From Mycobacterium sp. NS-7484 (GTDB lineage Bacteria; Actinomycetota; Actinomycetes; Mycobacteriales; Mycobacteriaceae): a DNA stretch of 54,929 nt. Positions 27,176 to 36,377 of this stretch are shown in pieces (positions within the stretch are counted from its first letter, which is position 1; each line of letters begins with the position of its first letter). Under the pieces are notes generated by a model that was not told the DNA's origin, made no database searches, and worked only from the letters and a program-made list of their open reading frames with translations. Both the position numbers and the translations under genes were made by a program. The stretch lies in assembly GCF_001953975.1 (NCBI RefSeq), contig NZ_MBEJ01000012.1, positions 1 through 54,929 of the forward strand. Reading direction: 5' to 3'.

Positions 27176-28284
27176 GGCTCCAATGCCGGGATCTGCCGTT
27201 GAGTCTTCAGGGCTGCCAGCACGTCTTCAGCCCGCACGCCGCCGATCACCTGCCCGTCGGCGTCGACGGCGACACCCAGGCCCGAGGGTGAGGACAGTGC
27301 CGCGTCCAGCGCCTGACGCAGGGTGCCGTCCGGCCGAAACAGCGAACCTCCGGCAATCGTGCTGTCGTACAACGATTTTCCGGCCCGATGCACGGTGACG
27401 CCCTCGGCGTTGACCCAGCCGTACGGGGAGCCGTCGGGCCTGGTGATCAGCACCCAGTCCGCAGGACCGAGCTGCAGCCCGTCGAGTTCGGCCTCGGCGA
27501 CATGACGAATGATGTGCAACGGCAGCCCGGTGGCATGGAAGAACTGCAATCCGCGGTAGCCGCGGTCGGCGCCGACGATCCCGGCCACCAGATCGTTGGC
27601 CGGATTGGACAACAGCCGGCCGGGCGAATCGTATTGCTGCAGCACTCCCCCGCGACCGAAGACGGCCACCAGGTCGGCGAGTTTGATCGCCTCGTCGACG
27701 TCGTGCGTGACGAACACGATGGTCTTGCGCAATTCGCTCTGGAGCCGCAGGATCTCGGTCTGAAGATCCTCCCGCACCACCGGGTCGACGGCGCTGAACG
27801 GCTCGTCCATCAACAGGATCGGGGGGTCGGCGGCCAAGGCCCGGGCCACCCCGACGCGCTGCTGCTGCCCGCCGGACAGCTGCGCCGGGTAACGGTCAGC
27901 CAGTTTCGGGTCCAGCCCCACCCGCTCCATCACCCCGATCGCGGCCTTGCGGGCGCTGCGCCGGGATTCACCCCGCAGCACCGGAACCGTCGCGACGTTG
28001 TCCACCACCCGCAGGTGCGGCATCAACCCGGCACTCTGGATCACATAGCCGATACCGAGCCGCAGCTTGACCGGGTCGACGGTGCTGATGTCGTCCCCGT
28101 TGACGGTGACGGTGCCCGACGTCGGATCGATCATCCGGTTGATCATCCGCATCGAGGTCGTCTTGCCGCAGCCGGACGGTCCGACGAAGACCGTCAACGT
28201 GCCCTGTGCCACTTCGAGATTGAGATTGTCGACGGCGACGGTGCCGTCCGGATACTGCTTGGTGACGTTCTCGAAGCTGATCAT
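27172..28284 (-). CDS. proV: Glycine betaine/osmoprotectant ABC transporter ATPase with CBS-like tail
   Basis: A 370-residue ATPase. Walker A is GPSGCGKT, the signature LSGGQQQR, Walker B ILLMDEPFSAVD and the switch FVTHD. About 120 further residues follow, of the kind that form CBS-like domains in OpuA/ProV ATPases and sense ionic strength (GLGVAVDADGQVIGGVRAEDVLAAL). ATG 28284 overlaps the proX stop by four bases. Confidence 0.9.
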   Translation of the reverse strand: MISFENVTKQYPDGTVAVDNLNLEVAQGTLTVFVGPSGCGKTTSMRMINRMIDPTSGTVTVNGDDISTVDPVKLRLGIGYVIQSAGLMPHLRVVDNVATVPVLRGESRRSARKAAIGVMERVGLDPKLADRYPAQLSGGQQQRVGVARALAADPPILLMDEPFSAVDPVVREDLQTEILRLQSELRKTIVFVTHDVDEAIKLADLVAVFGRGGVLQQYDSPGRLLSNPANDLVAGIVGADRGYRGLQFFHATGLPLHIIRHVAEAELDGLQLGPADWVLITRPDGSPYGWVNAEGVTVHRAGKSLYDSTIAGGSLFRPDGTLRQALDAALSSPSGLGVAVDADGQVIGGVRAEDVLAALKTQRQIPALEP

Positions 28285-29222
28285 CTGGTCACCGGCTTGT
28301 CGAAACCGTTGTCCCGCACCCACTTTTCGGCGGCCTCGTCCGGGTCGACGCCGGCGTTGCCCTCTACCGCGGTGTTCAGTTCGATCAATGCTTTGGTGGT
28401 GAGTTTGGCCGACACCGCGTCGAGCACGGTCTTGAGTTCGTCCGACTTCTTCTGCGAGGCGACCAACGGCACCACGTTGGCGGCCAGGAAGGCATTCTTC
28501 GGATCTTCCAGGACCACCAGATTGTGCTGGTCGATCGCCGGTGAGGTGCTGAAGATGTTCGCCGCGGTGACGGCGCCGCTGTTGAGTGCCTGCACGGTGG
28601 CCGGGCCGCCGCCATCGCTGATCGCGACGAAATTGGCCGGGGCGATGTCGAGGCCGTACCGCGACTTCAGGCCGACCAGACCGGTCTGACGGGTCTGGAA
28701 TTCCGACGGTGCACCGACTTTCACCTCGGCCGAATGGGCGGCCAGGTCCGCGATCGTCTTCAGATTCCAGCGCTGGGCGGTCTCGGCGGTGACGGCCAGG
28801 GTGTCCTTGTCCTCGGCCGGTGAGGGCGACAGGATCGACAGATCCCCGGGCAATGCCTTGAACAGGGCCAGCAGCACGGCGTCCGGGGTGGTGGCGGTGG
28901 TGTGCTCGTCGAAATACTGCAGCAGGTTGCCGGTGTATTCGGGGATCAGATCGATCGAGTGATCCTGCACCGCAGGCACATACGTCTCCCGGCTGCCGAT
29001 GCCGAACTGTCGGCGGACCTGAAAGTCGTTGGCCTCCAAGGCCTGAGCGTAGATCTCGGCGACGATCTTGGACTCCGGGAAGTCGGCAGACCCGACGGTG
29101 ATCGTCAACAGATCACCCGAGATCTCTCCACCACCCAGCGGATTCGCGCTGCCGCACGCCACAGCCCACGGCAGCACCAGGGCGAGCAGGGTCATCGCGG
29201 TGGCCAGGGTTCTGCGCGGCAC
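28281..29222 (-). CDS. proX: Glycine betaine/osmoprotectant-binding lipoprotein
   Basis: A 313-residue OpuAC-type binding lipoprotein. The signal peptide ends in the lipobox WAVAC, and the ligand-binding lobes include ITVGSADFPESKIVAEIYAQ and LIPEYTGNLLQYF. It captures compatible solutes such as betaine or choline for ProVWZ. It starts at GTG 29222 with GAAAGGA upstream and is the first gene of the operon, so the promoter should lie between 29223 and 29349. I see no clear -10/-35 pair there. Confidence 0.9.
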   Translation of the reverse strand: MPRRTLATAMTLLALVLPWAVACGSANPLGGGEISGDLLTITVGSADFPESKIVAEIYAQALEANDFQVRRQFGIGSRETYVPAVQDHSIDLIPEYTGNLLQYFDEHTTATTPDAVLLALFKALPGDLSILSPSPAEDKDTLAVTAETAQRWNLKTIADLAAHSAEVKVGAPSEFQTRQTGLVGLKSRYGLDIAPANFVAISDGGGPATVQALNSGAVTAANIFSTSPAIDQHNLVVLEDPKNAFLAANVVPLVASQKKSDELKTVLDAVSAKLTTKALIELNTAVEGNAGVDPDEAAEKWVRDNGFDKPVTR

Positions 29223-29349
29223 AGGCGCGTCCTTTCGGCGACGGCGGCTCGACGATCAGCCACTGACGACCCTAACGCCCACACCCGACATGCCGCCCGC
29301 TTTACCTCGGGGTGTTTGCTTTGCCGCCGTTAGGGGCAAAGATGGCAGA

Positions 29350-29742
29350 ATGACCAGCGATCAACCTGTATCGCCCGATTTGCCAGAGCCGGCGCCGTAC
29401 ACACCGGGTACGCCACTGCCCGACGACGGCAAACCCGAGCCCGGCAAAACGCCTGCCAAATCCGGTAAGGCCACCGAACCCAAGCTCACCCGCGCCGCGG
29501 CCTTGTGGACAGCACTGATCCTGGGTTTCCTGGTGCTGATCGTGCTGTTGATCTTCATCGCGCAGAACACCGAGCCGGTGCCGCTGACGTTCCTCGGCTG
29601 GCACTGGTCGTTGCCGACGGGCGTGGCCATCTTGGGCGCGGCGGTGGCCGGCGGGTTGTTGACCGTGGCCGCCGGGTCGGCGCGGATCTTCCAGTTGCGC
29701 CGGGCCGCCAAGAAGAATTTCAAGGCCGCCCAGCGCGGCTGA
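29350..29742 (+). CDS. Small membrane protein with LapA/DUF1049 domain (Rv3760 type)
   Basis: A 130-residue protein. A Pro/Lys-rich cytoplasmic N terminus precedes two membrane helices (ALWTALILGFLVLIVLLIFI and GVAILGAAVAGGLLTVAAG). The loop QNTEPVPLTFLGWHWSLP is the LapA/DUF1049 signature. The C terminus is basic. Its role in mycobacteria is unknown. ATG 29350 is the start of the orthologous protein; the longer open frame from 29068 is antisense to proX. Divergent from proX. Confidence 0.82.
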   Translation: MTSDQPVSPDLPEPAPYTPGTPLPDDGKPEPGKTPAKSGKATEPKLTRAAALWTALILGFLVLIVLLIFIAQNTEPVPLTFLGWHWSLPTGVAILGAAVAGGLLTVAAGSARIFQLRRAAKKNFKAAQRG

Positions 29743-29744
29743 GG

Positions 29745-30758
29745 CTAGCTCAGGGCGCGCAGGCCCGCCGCGATCAGAGGTGCCACGGCCTCGCCGACAT
29801 GCTCGGGGCCGTCGGCCCCCTCGCGTCGTCGATAGTCGATGCCGGCGGCGATGATGGCCAGCTTGAAATCGGCCAGCGCCATGTAGAAGTCCCAGTGCGC
29901 CAGCTCGCGCCCGGACACCTTGGCGTACCGGTTGGCCAGTTCGTCGGCGGTGGGCAGCAACTCGGAGGTCCAGGCGGCGTCGGCATGGACGTGGCCGAAC
30001 ATCGGGTCGCGGTACACACACATCAGCGCGGTGTCGGACAGCGGGTCACCGAGGGTCGACATCTCCCAGTCGAGCACCGCGCGCACCACGGTGGCGTCCT
30101 GGGCGTCGAGGATCGTGTTGTCGATCCGGTAGTCCCCGTGCACGATCGAGGTGCCGCTCTGCGGCGGAACCGCCTCGGACAGCGCCTGGTGCAGGCGTTT
30201 GACATCGTCGTCGCGCGGATCGTCGGGTAACCGGACCAGGTCCCACTGCGAGCCCCAGCGGCGCACCTGGCGGGCCAGGTAGCCGTCGGGTTTGCCGAAG
30301 TCGCCGAGGCCGACCTCGGCCGGATCGACCGCGTGCAGATCGGCCAGCGCCTGGATCAGCGCGTCGACGCAGCCGTCAATGACGCTCTGGTCCCCCAGCG
30401 CTTCGAGTTCCGGAGCGGTGCGCACCACCCGGCCCTCGACGTGCTCGACCATCTGGAACGGCGCCCCCAACACCGAGTCGTCGTTGCGCATGGTCACCGC
30501 GCGGGCGACCGGGACGGCGGTGCCGGCCAAGGCCGCCACCACCTTGTACTCGCGGGCCATGTCGTGTGCCGAGGGAGTCAGACCGTGCAGCGGCGGACGG
30601 CGCAGCACCCACGCCGAGGCGTCGTCGTACACCCGGAAGGTGAGGTTGGAACGGCCGCCGGCGATGAGTTCAGCGCGGAGCTCACCGCTGCGGGCGATGC
30701 CCTCGGCGCGCAGGTGCCGGTCCAGGGCGATGAGGTCGAGCCCCTCGAGATTCGTCAC
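29745..30758 (-). CDS. Aminoglycoside phosphotransferase-fold kinase (ACAD10/11-type; Rv3761c orthologue)
   Basis: A 337-residue kinase-fold protein. The catalytic loop is SIVHGDYRIDNTI and the metal-binding motif VLDWEMSTLGDP; the N lobe carries LRRPP. The M. tuberculosis orthologue is annotated as acyl-CoA dehydrogenase FadE36, but no acyl-CoA dehydrogenase fold is present here. Relatives form the kinase domain of ACAD10/11, which phosphorylates hydroxyacyl-CoA, so a lipid-catabolic role is plausible. It starts at GTG 30758, nine bases after the upstream phosphatase gene. Confidence 0.85.
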   Translation of the reverse strand: MTNLEGLDLIALDRHLRAEGIARSGELRAELIAGGRSNLTFRVYDDASAWVLRRPPLHGLTPSAHDMAREYKVVAALAGTAVPVARAVTMRNDDSVLGAPFQMVEHVEGRVVRTAPELEALGDQSVIDGCVDALIQALADLHAVDPAEVGLGDFGKPDGYLARQVRRWGSQWDLVRLPDDPRDDDVKRLHQALSEAVPPQSGTSIVHGDYRIDNTILDAQDATVVRAVLDWEMSTLGDPLSDTALMCVYRDPMFGHVHADAAWTSELLPTADELANRYAKVSGRELAHWDFYMALADFKLAIIAAGIDYRRREGADGPEHVGEAVAPLIAAGLRALS

Positions 30759-30767
30759 GGTCTTTGT

Positions 30768-31376
30768 TTACCAGGTTAGATTTCTCGGCAGCAGATCCCA
30801 TACATGTTCGGTGCCGTTGACCGACGCGACGGCCAGCCGCCCCGAGCGCGACGACAGCACCCGCGTCACCGAGGCGTAGTCCACATGGAACGACAGCAAC
30901 CGCTCGGTCTGCAGGATCTGGTGCAGCAACACATTGATCACCCCGCCGTGGCTGAACACCGCGACCGTCTCGTCATGGCTGCCCGCGGTGACCAGGTCCT
31001 CGACGGCGGCACCGATGCGCGCCAGAAAGGCCGTCTCGTCCACGCTGCTGGGCAGGTGACCGCTGGCCAGGCGGGCCAATTCCTCGGGGTTTTCCTTGGC
31101 GATGTCCTCGATCGGGACGTAATGCGACATGTCGCGGTCGTACTCGGCGAGCCGCTCGTCGACATCGACCGGCAGGCCCAGTGCCTTCGACAGCGGTCCG
31201 GCGGTCTGGATGGCGCGCCGCTGCGGGCTGCTGACCAGCCGGCTGATCGGGAACCGGGACAGCGCGGCCGGCAGGCGCTCGGCTTGGGCGAGACCGTCCG
31301 GCGACAGGTCGGGGTCGGACCCTTGACCCGGCTCGCTGCGCAGCGGTAAAGCATGTCGGACCAGAAGCAGTTGCAC
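30768..31376 (-). CDS. Histidine phosphatase (phosphoglycerate mutase-like) family protein
   Basis: A 202-residue protein with the phosphohistidine motif LLLVRHALPL near the N terminus (RHA in place of RHG), the conserved SSPQRRAIQTAGPL, and the second catalytic His in VFSHGGVINVLL. The substrate is unknown. GTG 31376 is the start directly before the first beta strand; upstream sequence in frame is not conserved-looking. It forms an operon with the downstream kinase-fold gene and is divergent from the SDR gene (46-base gap). Confidence 0.83.
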   Translation of the reverse strand: MQLLLVRHALPLRSEPGQGSDPDLSPDGLAQAERLPAALSRFPISRLVSSPQRRAIQTAGPLSKALGLPVDVDERLAEYDRDMSHYVPIEDIAKENPEELARLASGHLPSSVDETAFLARIGAAVEDLVTAGSHDETVAVFSHGGVINVLLHQILQTERLLSFHVDYASVTRVLSSRSGRLAVASVNGTEHVWDLLPRNLTW

Positions 31377-31422
31377 CGTGCCACCATAGGGCCGCGGTGC
31401 GCGACGGCCGGAGAGGGTCAAC

Positions 31423-32178
31423 ATGGGATACGCCGACGAGTTGTTCGATCTGAGCGGCCGGGTCGTCCTGATCACCGGTGGCAGCCGGGGTCTCGGCCGG
31501 GAGATCGCGATGGGGGCGGCGCGCTGCGGCGCCGATGTGGTGATCGCGAGCCGCAACCTGGATTCCTGTGTCACCACGGCCGAGGAGATCGTGGCCGCCA
31601 CGGGGCGGGCCGCCCTGCCGTATGCCGTGCATGTGGGCCGGTGGGATCAACTCGACGGGTTGGTCGAGGCCGCCTATGACCGATTCGGCAAGGTCGACGT
31701 ATTGGTCAACAACGCCGGGATGTCACCGCTGTACGAATCGTTGGGCACGGTGACCGAGAAACTCTTCGACTCGGTGTTCAACCTGAATCTCAAAGGGCCG
31801 TTCCGGCTCTCGGCGTTGCTCGGTGAGCGCATGGTGGCCGACGGCGGCGGCGCGATCATCAACGTCAGCTCGTCCGGATCCCTGCGCCCCGACCAGTACA
31901 TGCTGCCGTACGCCGCGGCCAAGGCCGGGTTGAACGCCATGACCGAAGGACTGGCCAAGGCCTTCGGTCCGACCGTGCGGGTCAACACCCTGATGGCCGG
32001 ACCGTTCCTCACCGACGTCAGCAAGTCCTGGGACATGACCGGTGAGCCGTTCGGCCACCTGGCTTTGCAGCGGGCCGGCAATCCGGCCGAAATCGTCGGT
32101 GCCGCACTGTTTCTGATGTCGGACGCATCGAGCTTCACCACCGGTTCGATCCTGCGGGTGGATGGCGGCCTGCCCTGA
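31423..32178 (+). CDS. Short-chain dehydrogenase/reductase (classical SDR)
   Basis: A 251-residue NAD(P)-dependent oxidoreductase. Cofactor motif TGGSRGLG, structural NNAG, catalytic Ser in INVSSSGS, and YxxxK as Y-AAA-K. The C-terminal FTTGSILRVDGG is typical. The substrate cannot be told from the sequence. GGAGAGG lies at good spacing before ATG 31423. Stand-alone gene followed by the GntR regulator after 65 bases. Confidence 0.87.
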   Translation: MGYADELFDLSGRVVLITGGSRGLGREIAMGAARCGADVVIASRNLDSCVTTAEEIVAATGRAALPYAVHVGRWDQLDGLVEAAYDRFGKVDVLVNNAGMSPLYESLGTVTEKLFDSVFNLNLKGPFRLSALLGERMVADGGGAIINVSSSGSLRPDQYMLPYAAAKAGLNAMTEGLAKAFGPTVRVNTLMAGPFLTDVSKSWDMTGEPFGHLALQRAGNPAEIVGAALFLMSDASSFTTGSILRVDGGLP

Positions 32179-32209
32179 GCCGCGCACGGTATGGTGACTC
32201 AGACAGCAA

Positions 32210-32225
32210 ACTTGTCATGACAACC
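32210..32225. promoter_or_regulatory. GntR/HutC-type operator in front of the regulator gene
   Basis: ACTTGTCATGACAACC contains the perfect 12-base palindrome TTGTCATGACAA (32212-32223), which fits the GntR pattern TNGT-N4-ACNA. It lies 19-34 bases upstream of the gntR ATG and shares ACTTGTCA with the site at 36378-36393. Confidence 0.65.
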
Positions 32226-32243
32226 TGACCGGAGGGTGGAGCG

Positions 32244-32978
32244 ATGTCGGAGCCGCGGTCGCGCCACGAACACGTCGCGGCCGAACTTCGCCGGCGCATC
32301 AGACGGCGGGACTACGCCATCGGTCAGCCGCTGCCCGCCGAGAGCGCGCTGTGTGCCGAGTTCGACGTATCCCGCGGGCCGGTGCGCCAGGCCCTGGCCA
32401 CGCTGAAGAACGAAGGGCTGATCCGGGTGTCCCGCGGCAAACCCGCGGTGGTGCGCAGCCACGACGCCACCCAGACCCTGGACACGTTCACCCCGTTCAC
32501 CCAGTGGGCCGAGCGCGCCGGACGCACCGCAGGTAACCGCACGATCGAGGTGGCCCGGCGCCGCCCGTCCGAAACCGCAATCGAGGCTTTGGGTTTGACG
32601 GCTGAGGACTTCGTGGTCGACGTGCTGCGGGTGCGGCTTCTCGACGGTGAACCGGCGATGATCGAGCGCAGCACGTTCATCGACTCCGTGGGTTCGATGC
32701 TGTTCGAGTTCGACACGGACTCCGGCTCGATGACCGATTACCTGGCCAGCCGTGGCGTGTACTTCGACTCGATGGAACACGTGCTCGACGCGGTGGCCGC
32801 CGGGCCCGAGGACGCCGCCAACCTCGGAATCCCGCTCGGCAGCCCGCTTCTGCGTGAGCGTCGGGTCTCCCGCGATCAGCATGGCGTGGTGTTCGAATGT
32901 GCCGACGACCGGTACCGCCCCGACATGGTCACGTTCAGCATCGTCAACGCGCGCACCAAGTTCTCGCCCGCCGGTTAG
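32244..32978 (+). CDS. GntR family transcriptional regulator, HutC subfamily (UTRA domain)
   Basis: A 244-residue regulator. The winged helix covers residues 8-70 (LRRRIRRRDYAIGQPLPAE, VSRGPVRQALATLKNEGLI). The UTRA ligand-binding domain fills the rest (ERSTFID, YLASRGVYFDSMEHVLDAV, RERRVSRDQHGVVFECADDRYRPD). HutC-type regulators often sense amino acids, sugars or phosphonate-related compounds. It is convergent with, and four bases into, the MFS gene. Matching palindromes in front of this gene and of the FAD oxidoreductase suggest it controls itself and the phosphonate-type operon. Good RBS GGAGGGTGGAG. Confidence 0.88.
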   Translation: MSEPRSRHEHVAAELRRRIRRRDYAIGQPLPAESALCAEFDVSRGPVRQALATLKNEGLIRVSRGKPAVVRSHDATQTLDTFTPFTQWAERAGRTAGNRTIEVARRRPSETAIEALGLTAEDFVVDVLRVRLLDGEPAMIERSTFIDSVGSMLFEFDTDSGSMTDYLASRGVYFDSMEHVLDAVAAGPEDAANLGIPLGSPLLRERRVSRDQHGVVFECADDRYRPDMVTFSIVNARTKFSPAG

Positions 32979-34309
32979 TCCGCGGCCGGCATCCGGTTCC
33001 AGTGCGGCAGGAGCAGCAGCATGGAAAGCAGTGCAGCACCGGCAAATCCGTAGAACAGGGCCGAGGTGCCGAGGTAGCCGGGGAGCAACCCACCCAGGAT
33101 CGCGCCGACCGAACCGCAGCAGTTGATGAACCCGGCCGCGGTGCCGGCATGCTTGGAGGTTCCGAAGTCGACCGCCGCGACGCAGGAGATCATCGCGTCG
33201 GCGCCGTAGACACTCAGGCCGATCACGCCGAGCACGATCACCATGACCCAGGCGTTTCCGGTCGCGGTCAGCGGGCCGAACAAGGCCAGCACCGCCACCA
33301 GGATCCCCAGGCTGATCACGCAGGCGGGCACGCGCCGTGCACTGAACACCCGGTCGGAGATCCGGCCCAGCAGGATCGGGGCGACGACGCCGGCGACGCC
33401 GAATGCCACCGGGATCGTCACGGCCTGGAACTTGTCCCCGTCGGCGAGACGTTCGGCGACGATCACCGGGCCCCACAGCAAGATCGCGTACCGCGCCGGT
33501 TTCAGCAGAAAATACGACGCACCAAGGGTTCTCACCATGCGGTCACGCAGCACGACCGACAGCGAGTCGCGCCAGGACGCCTTCGGTTCGGCGACGGCCT
33601 CCGCGTCGGGCGAGTCGTCGAGTTCGACGCCTTCTCGGGCATCCTGACCCGCGCGGTACTCCTCGATCGGCGGCAGCCCGACATCCTGCGGCCGGTTGCG
33701 CTGGAGCATCAGGACGAGGACGAACACCCCGGCCACCACGGCAGCCCCGGTGAAGAACGCCGCCCGCCATGAGCCGAAGACGTCATAGGCGGCCCACCCC
33801 AGGACCGGAGCGGCCACCAGACCGCCGAATGCGTAGTTGGTGCTCCACAGGCCCAGCACGCGGCCGCGTTCTCCGATCGAGAAGAACTGGGCCATGTTGC
33901 TCAGCGTCGGGGACCAACCGGTGGACTGGGCCAGTCCTTGGACGATCATGAGCGGCAGCAGGAACACCAGCGCGGGCAGCAAGCCCATGAACACGGTGGC
34001 GACCGCCGAGATCGCCAGACCACCGAGGATCACCACCCGGGGACCGAACCGGTCGGAAACCTGGCCCCAGACGAACTGCCCGGCTGCATACGCCGCGAGG
34101 TAGGCGGCGTCGAGGTTGGCCAGGGTGCTCTTGGTCAGGCTGGTGCTGAGAATCGGGTCTTCGAGAATGCCCAGTTTGGCCACCGAGAAGGCCTGTCGGG
34201 TGAAATAGAAGCCGGCATAGGCGATCCAGGTGACGGCGAAGATCTGTATCCGCCAACGGCGGTAGCGCACAGCGGTTGACGGGTCGGTGGAAGTCGTTGC
34301 TTGGGTCAT
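32975..34309 (-). CDS. MFS transporter, organophosphate:phosphate antiporter (GlpT/UhpT-like) type
   Basis: A 444-residue transporter with about 12 membrane helices and a charged central loop around residue 220. The start RYRRWRIQIFAVTWIAYAGF followed by YFTRQAFSVAKLGI matches the OPA family, whose members import phosphorylated organics in exchange for phosphate. DRFGPR is the MFS loop 2-3 motif. The context (phosphonatase-like hydrolase and FAD oxidoreductase) suggests a phosphonate as substrate; this is inference. ATG 34309 is set by the conserved N terminus; the upstream frame to 34576 is noncoding. Confidence 0.83.
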   Translation of the reverse strand: MTQATTSTDPSTAVRYRRWRIQIFAVTWIAYAGFYFTRQAFSVAKLGILEDPILSTSLTKSTLANLDAAYLAAYAAGQFVWGQVSDRFGPRVVILGGLAISAVATVFMGLLPALVFLLPLMIVQGLAQSTGWSPTLSNMAQFFSIGERGRVLGLWSTNYAFGGLVAAPVLGWAAYDVFGSWRAAFFTGAAVVAGVFVLVLMLQRNRPQDVGLPPIEEYRAGQDAREGVELDDSPDAEAVAEPKASWRDSLSVVLRDRMVRTLGASYFLLKPARYAILLWGPVIVAERLADGDKFQAVTIPVAFGVAGVVAPILLGRISDRVFSARRVPACVISLGILVAVLALFGPLTATGNAWVMVIVLGVIGLSVYGADAMISCVAAVDFGTSKHAGTAAGFINCCGSVGAILGGLLPGYLGTSALFYGFAGAALLSMLLLLPHWNRMPAAD

Positions 34310-34481
34310 GAGAATGCACCTCTGGTGGGTGTGCTGCAGACGGTGTGCTGACGGGCCGGGGCAGATAGCCGAGTGAGTTGGCCGAACGTCACACGCAGGT
34401 TTCTCGGATGAGAACGACGTGAAGAAGCGTTGCGGCGGTCGGAAGGCGGGGCCTGCGACCGACCGCCGCGCGATCAATGAG

Positions 34482-35180
34482 CTACCGCAGTGCAGCCACC
34501 AAAGACGGCAGATCGGCGACGCTGTCGAGGATGTGCGTGGCACCTGCCTCGGACAGTTGTGCCCGGTTGTGGGCACCGGTGAGCACCCCGATCGAGGCTC
34601 GGGCCCCGGCGCGCAGCCCGCAGATGACGTCCGAGGAACTGTCGCCCAGAACGATCATCGAACGCACCGAATCGGTTTCGGTCTGCATCAGCGCGGTCAG
34701 TGGCATGTCCGGATACGGCCGGCCCCGCACGCCCGGGGACGGGCAGAGCACCACGTCGGCGAGATGATGCCAACCCAGCGCGTCGATGATGGCCGACTGG
34801 GTTTCTTTGGCGAAGCCGGTCGTCAGTGCGGTCTTGACCCCGGCCGACCGCAAGGAGGTGATGACGTCTTCGGCTCCGGGGATCGGACTGCAGTTACCCT
34901 CGGAGACCAATTGGGCGTAGCAGCGCTCGAATTCCTTGTTCGCGGCCTGGGCTTGCTCTTCGTTTCCTTTGGCCAGGTGACGGAACACCATGATCTTGGA
35001 CTGCCCCATGGTGTCGGAGACGTAGCGCAGCATCTCCTGCCGATCGGCTTCCGTCTTCGACAGGCCGGCATGGCTGTCGGCGGCCAGGAATGACTGCTGC
35101 ACGAGCCCGCTGTCCTCGACAGTGGTCCCGGCCATGTCGAACACGACCAGACCGATTGAATCAGTTGCTTTGGCACTCAA
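34482..35180 (-). CDS. Phosphonatase-like HAD hydrolase (PhnX-like)
   Basis: A 232-residue HAD hydrolase. Motif I is VVFDMAGTT (nucleophile D15), motif II lies in LTTGF and motif III/IV in GRPYPD and VLGDSSSD. The cap segment MGQSKIMVFRHL aligns with MGLLKIDHVRAL of phosphonoacetaldehyde hydrolase, so K62 sits at the Schiff-base lysine. That predicts C-P bond cleavage of a 2-oxo-phosphonate by the same chemistry, releasing phosphate. It follows the FAD oxidoreductase after 25 bases on the same strand and is probably cotranscribed. 172 bases with no recognisable gene separate it from the MFS gene. Confidence 0.83.
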   Translation of the reverse strand: MSAKATDSIGLVVFDMAGTTVEDSGLVQQSFLAADSHAGLSKTEADRQEMLRYVSDTMGQSKIMVFRHLAKGNEEQAQAANKEFERCYAQLVSEGNCSPIPGAEDVITSLRSAGVKTALTTGFAKETQSAIIDALGWHHLADVVLCPSPGVRGRPYPDMPLTALMQTETDSVRSMIVLGDSSSDVICGLRAGARASIGVLTGAHNRAQLSEAGATHILDSVADLPSLVAALR

Positions 35181-35205
35181 TGGTTTAACCTTTCCTTTTG
35201 ATCGT

Positions 35206-36351
35206 TCAGGCGGGTGCGACGACTTTGTCGCGGGTCAGCGCGTTCTCGACGCTGTCGTAGGCGAGGCCCATGCTGGTGGTCATGCCGATACCGGTGGTGA
35301 CGGTGACGACATGGGTGCCCTCGATGGGCTCTTCGATCAGGAACTCCTGCCCTGGCGCCGACGTGTATACCCCCTGCCAACGCTCGGAGACGTCGATCTC
35401 CTTGGTTCCGAAGAGTTTCCGGGCTTCTTCGAGGAGAACGGCGAACCCCTCTTCGGATTGGAAGGGCGGCGCGGAGACGTCGCGGTAGTGGGTATCGCCG
35501 ATCAGCAGCGAGCCGTCGGGCTGCGGGGTGTACATCTGGTGCAGATCGATCGCGACATACTCGGGATGCTCGGCACGCAACCGCTGGGCGACGGCCTCAG
35601 TGGAGGGCAGGTTCTCGAAACCGGAGTAGCGCAGCAACGACCACCCGGTGAACAACGGTGCGGGCAGCGCGAAAGCCAGCGGTAGGCGCGCCCGCAGCAT
35701 GTGCAGGCGGCAGCGCAGCAGGCCGTCCCGTTCGGCGAGGTGCGGGAAGAGGCGGTCGATGTCGTAGTTGACCGTGACGAAGGTCGTCGTCGCCCGCAAC
35801 GGCCCGCGTGAAGTGTGCACGACACCGGGTTCGAAACCGACAGCCGCAGTGCGCCAATGGAAGTCGACACCTTCATGTTCGAGCCAACACGCGATCGACG
35901 GGGCCGCCGTGCGGGGGTCGACCTGCAGGTCGTTCGGCAGGTACATGCCACCGGTCACGCGGTCACCAACTACCGGGATTCGCTCCAGGATCTGATCACG
36001 GCTCAGCAACCGCACCTCGGACGGCTCACGGGTGGTGGCGAACTCGCGCATCACGGCAAGTTCGTCGTCATGACGCGCCACCACGAGAGTGCCGGATTCG
36101 GCCGACCAGAAGCCGGCTTTGCGCGACAGGTCGAGCCAGTGCTGACGCCCGTTGCGGCCGTAGTCCCGCGCGACACCGGACTGCGCAGTGATGCAGGCAT
36201 GGCCGAAGTTCTGCACCGACGCACCGACGATGCCGTCGGCGTGGTCGACGACGGCGACGCTGAGTCCGCGCTGATGCGCGTGGTAGGCGTGCGCCAGACC
36301 GACGATGCCGGCGCCGACGACCACGACGTCGTAGCTCTGATGATTTCCCAT
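35206..36351 (-). CDS. FAD-dependent oxidoreductase (DAO fold) linked to phosphonate catabolism
   Basis: A 381-residue glycine-oxidase-like flavoprotein. The FAD motif is VVVGAGIVGLAHAYHAHQRG. The motif GASVQNFGH, a late GIGMTTSMGLAYDS and the pairing with a PhnX-like hydrolase identify the TIGR03364 group. It probably deaminates an aminophosphonate to the aldehyde that the neighbouring hydrolase cleaves, taking the place of a PhnW transaminase. No signal peptide, so cytoplasmic. First gene of the operon. A TTGACA -35 (plus strand 36381-36386) lies inside the palindrome upstream, which would let a repressor block the promoter. Confidence 0.82.
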   Translation of the reverse strand: MGNHQSYDVVVVGAGIVGLAHAYHAHQRGLSVAVVDHADGIVGASVQNFGHACITAQSGVARDYGRNGRQHWLDLSRKAGFWSAESGTLVVARHDDELAVMREFATTREPSEVRLLSRDQILERIPVVGDRVTGGMYLPNDLQVDPRTAAPSIACWLEHEGVDFHWRTAAVGFEPGVVHTSRGPLRATTTFVTVNYDIDRLFPHLAERDGLLRCRLHMLRARLPLAFALPAPLFTGWSLLRYSGFENLPSTEAVAQRLRAEHPEYVAIDLHQMYTPQPDGSLLIGDTHYRDVSAPPFQSEEGFAVLLEEARKLFGTKEIDVSERWQGVYTSAPGQEFLIEEPIEGTHVVTVTTGIGMTTSMGLAYDSVENALTRDKVVAPA

Positions 36352-36377
36352 GCGGATACTGTGGTCCGCATCACCGC

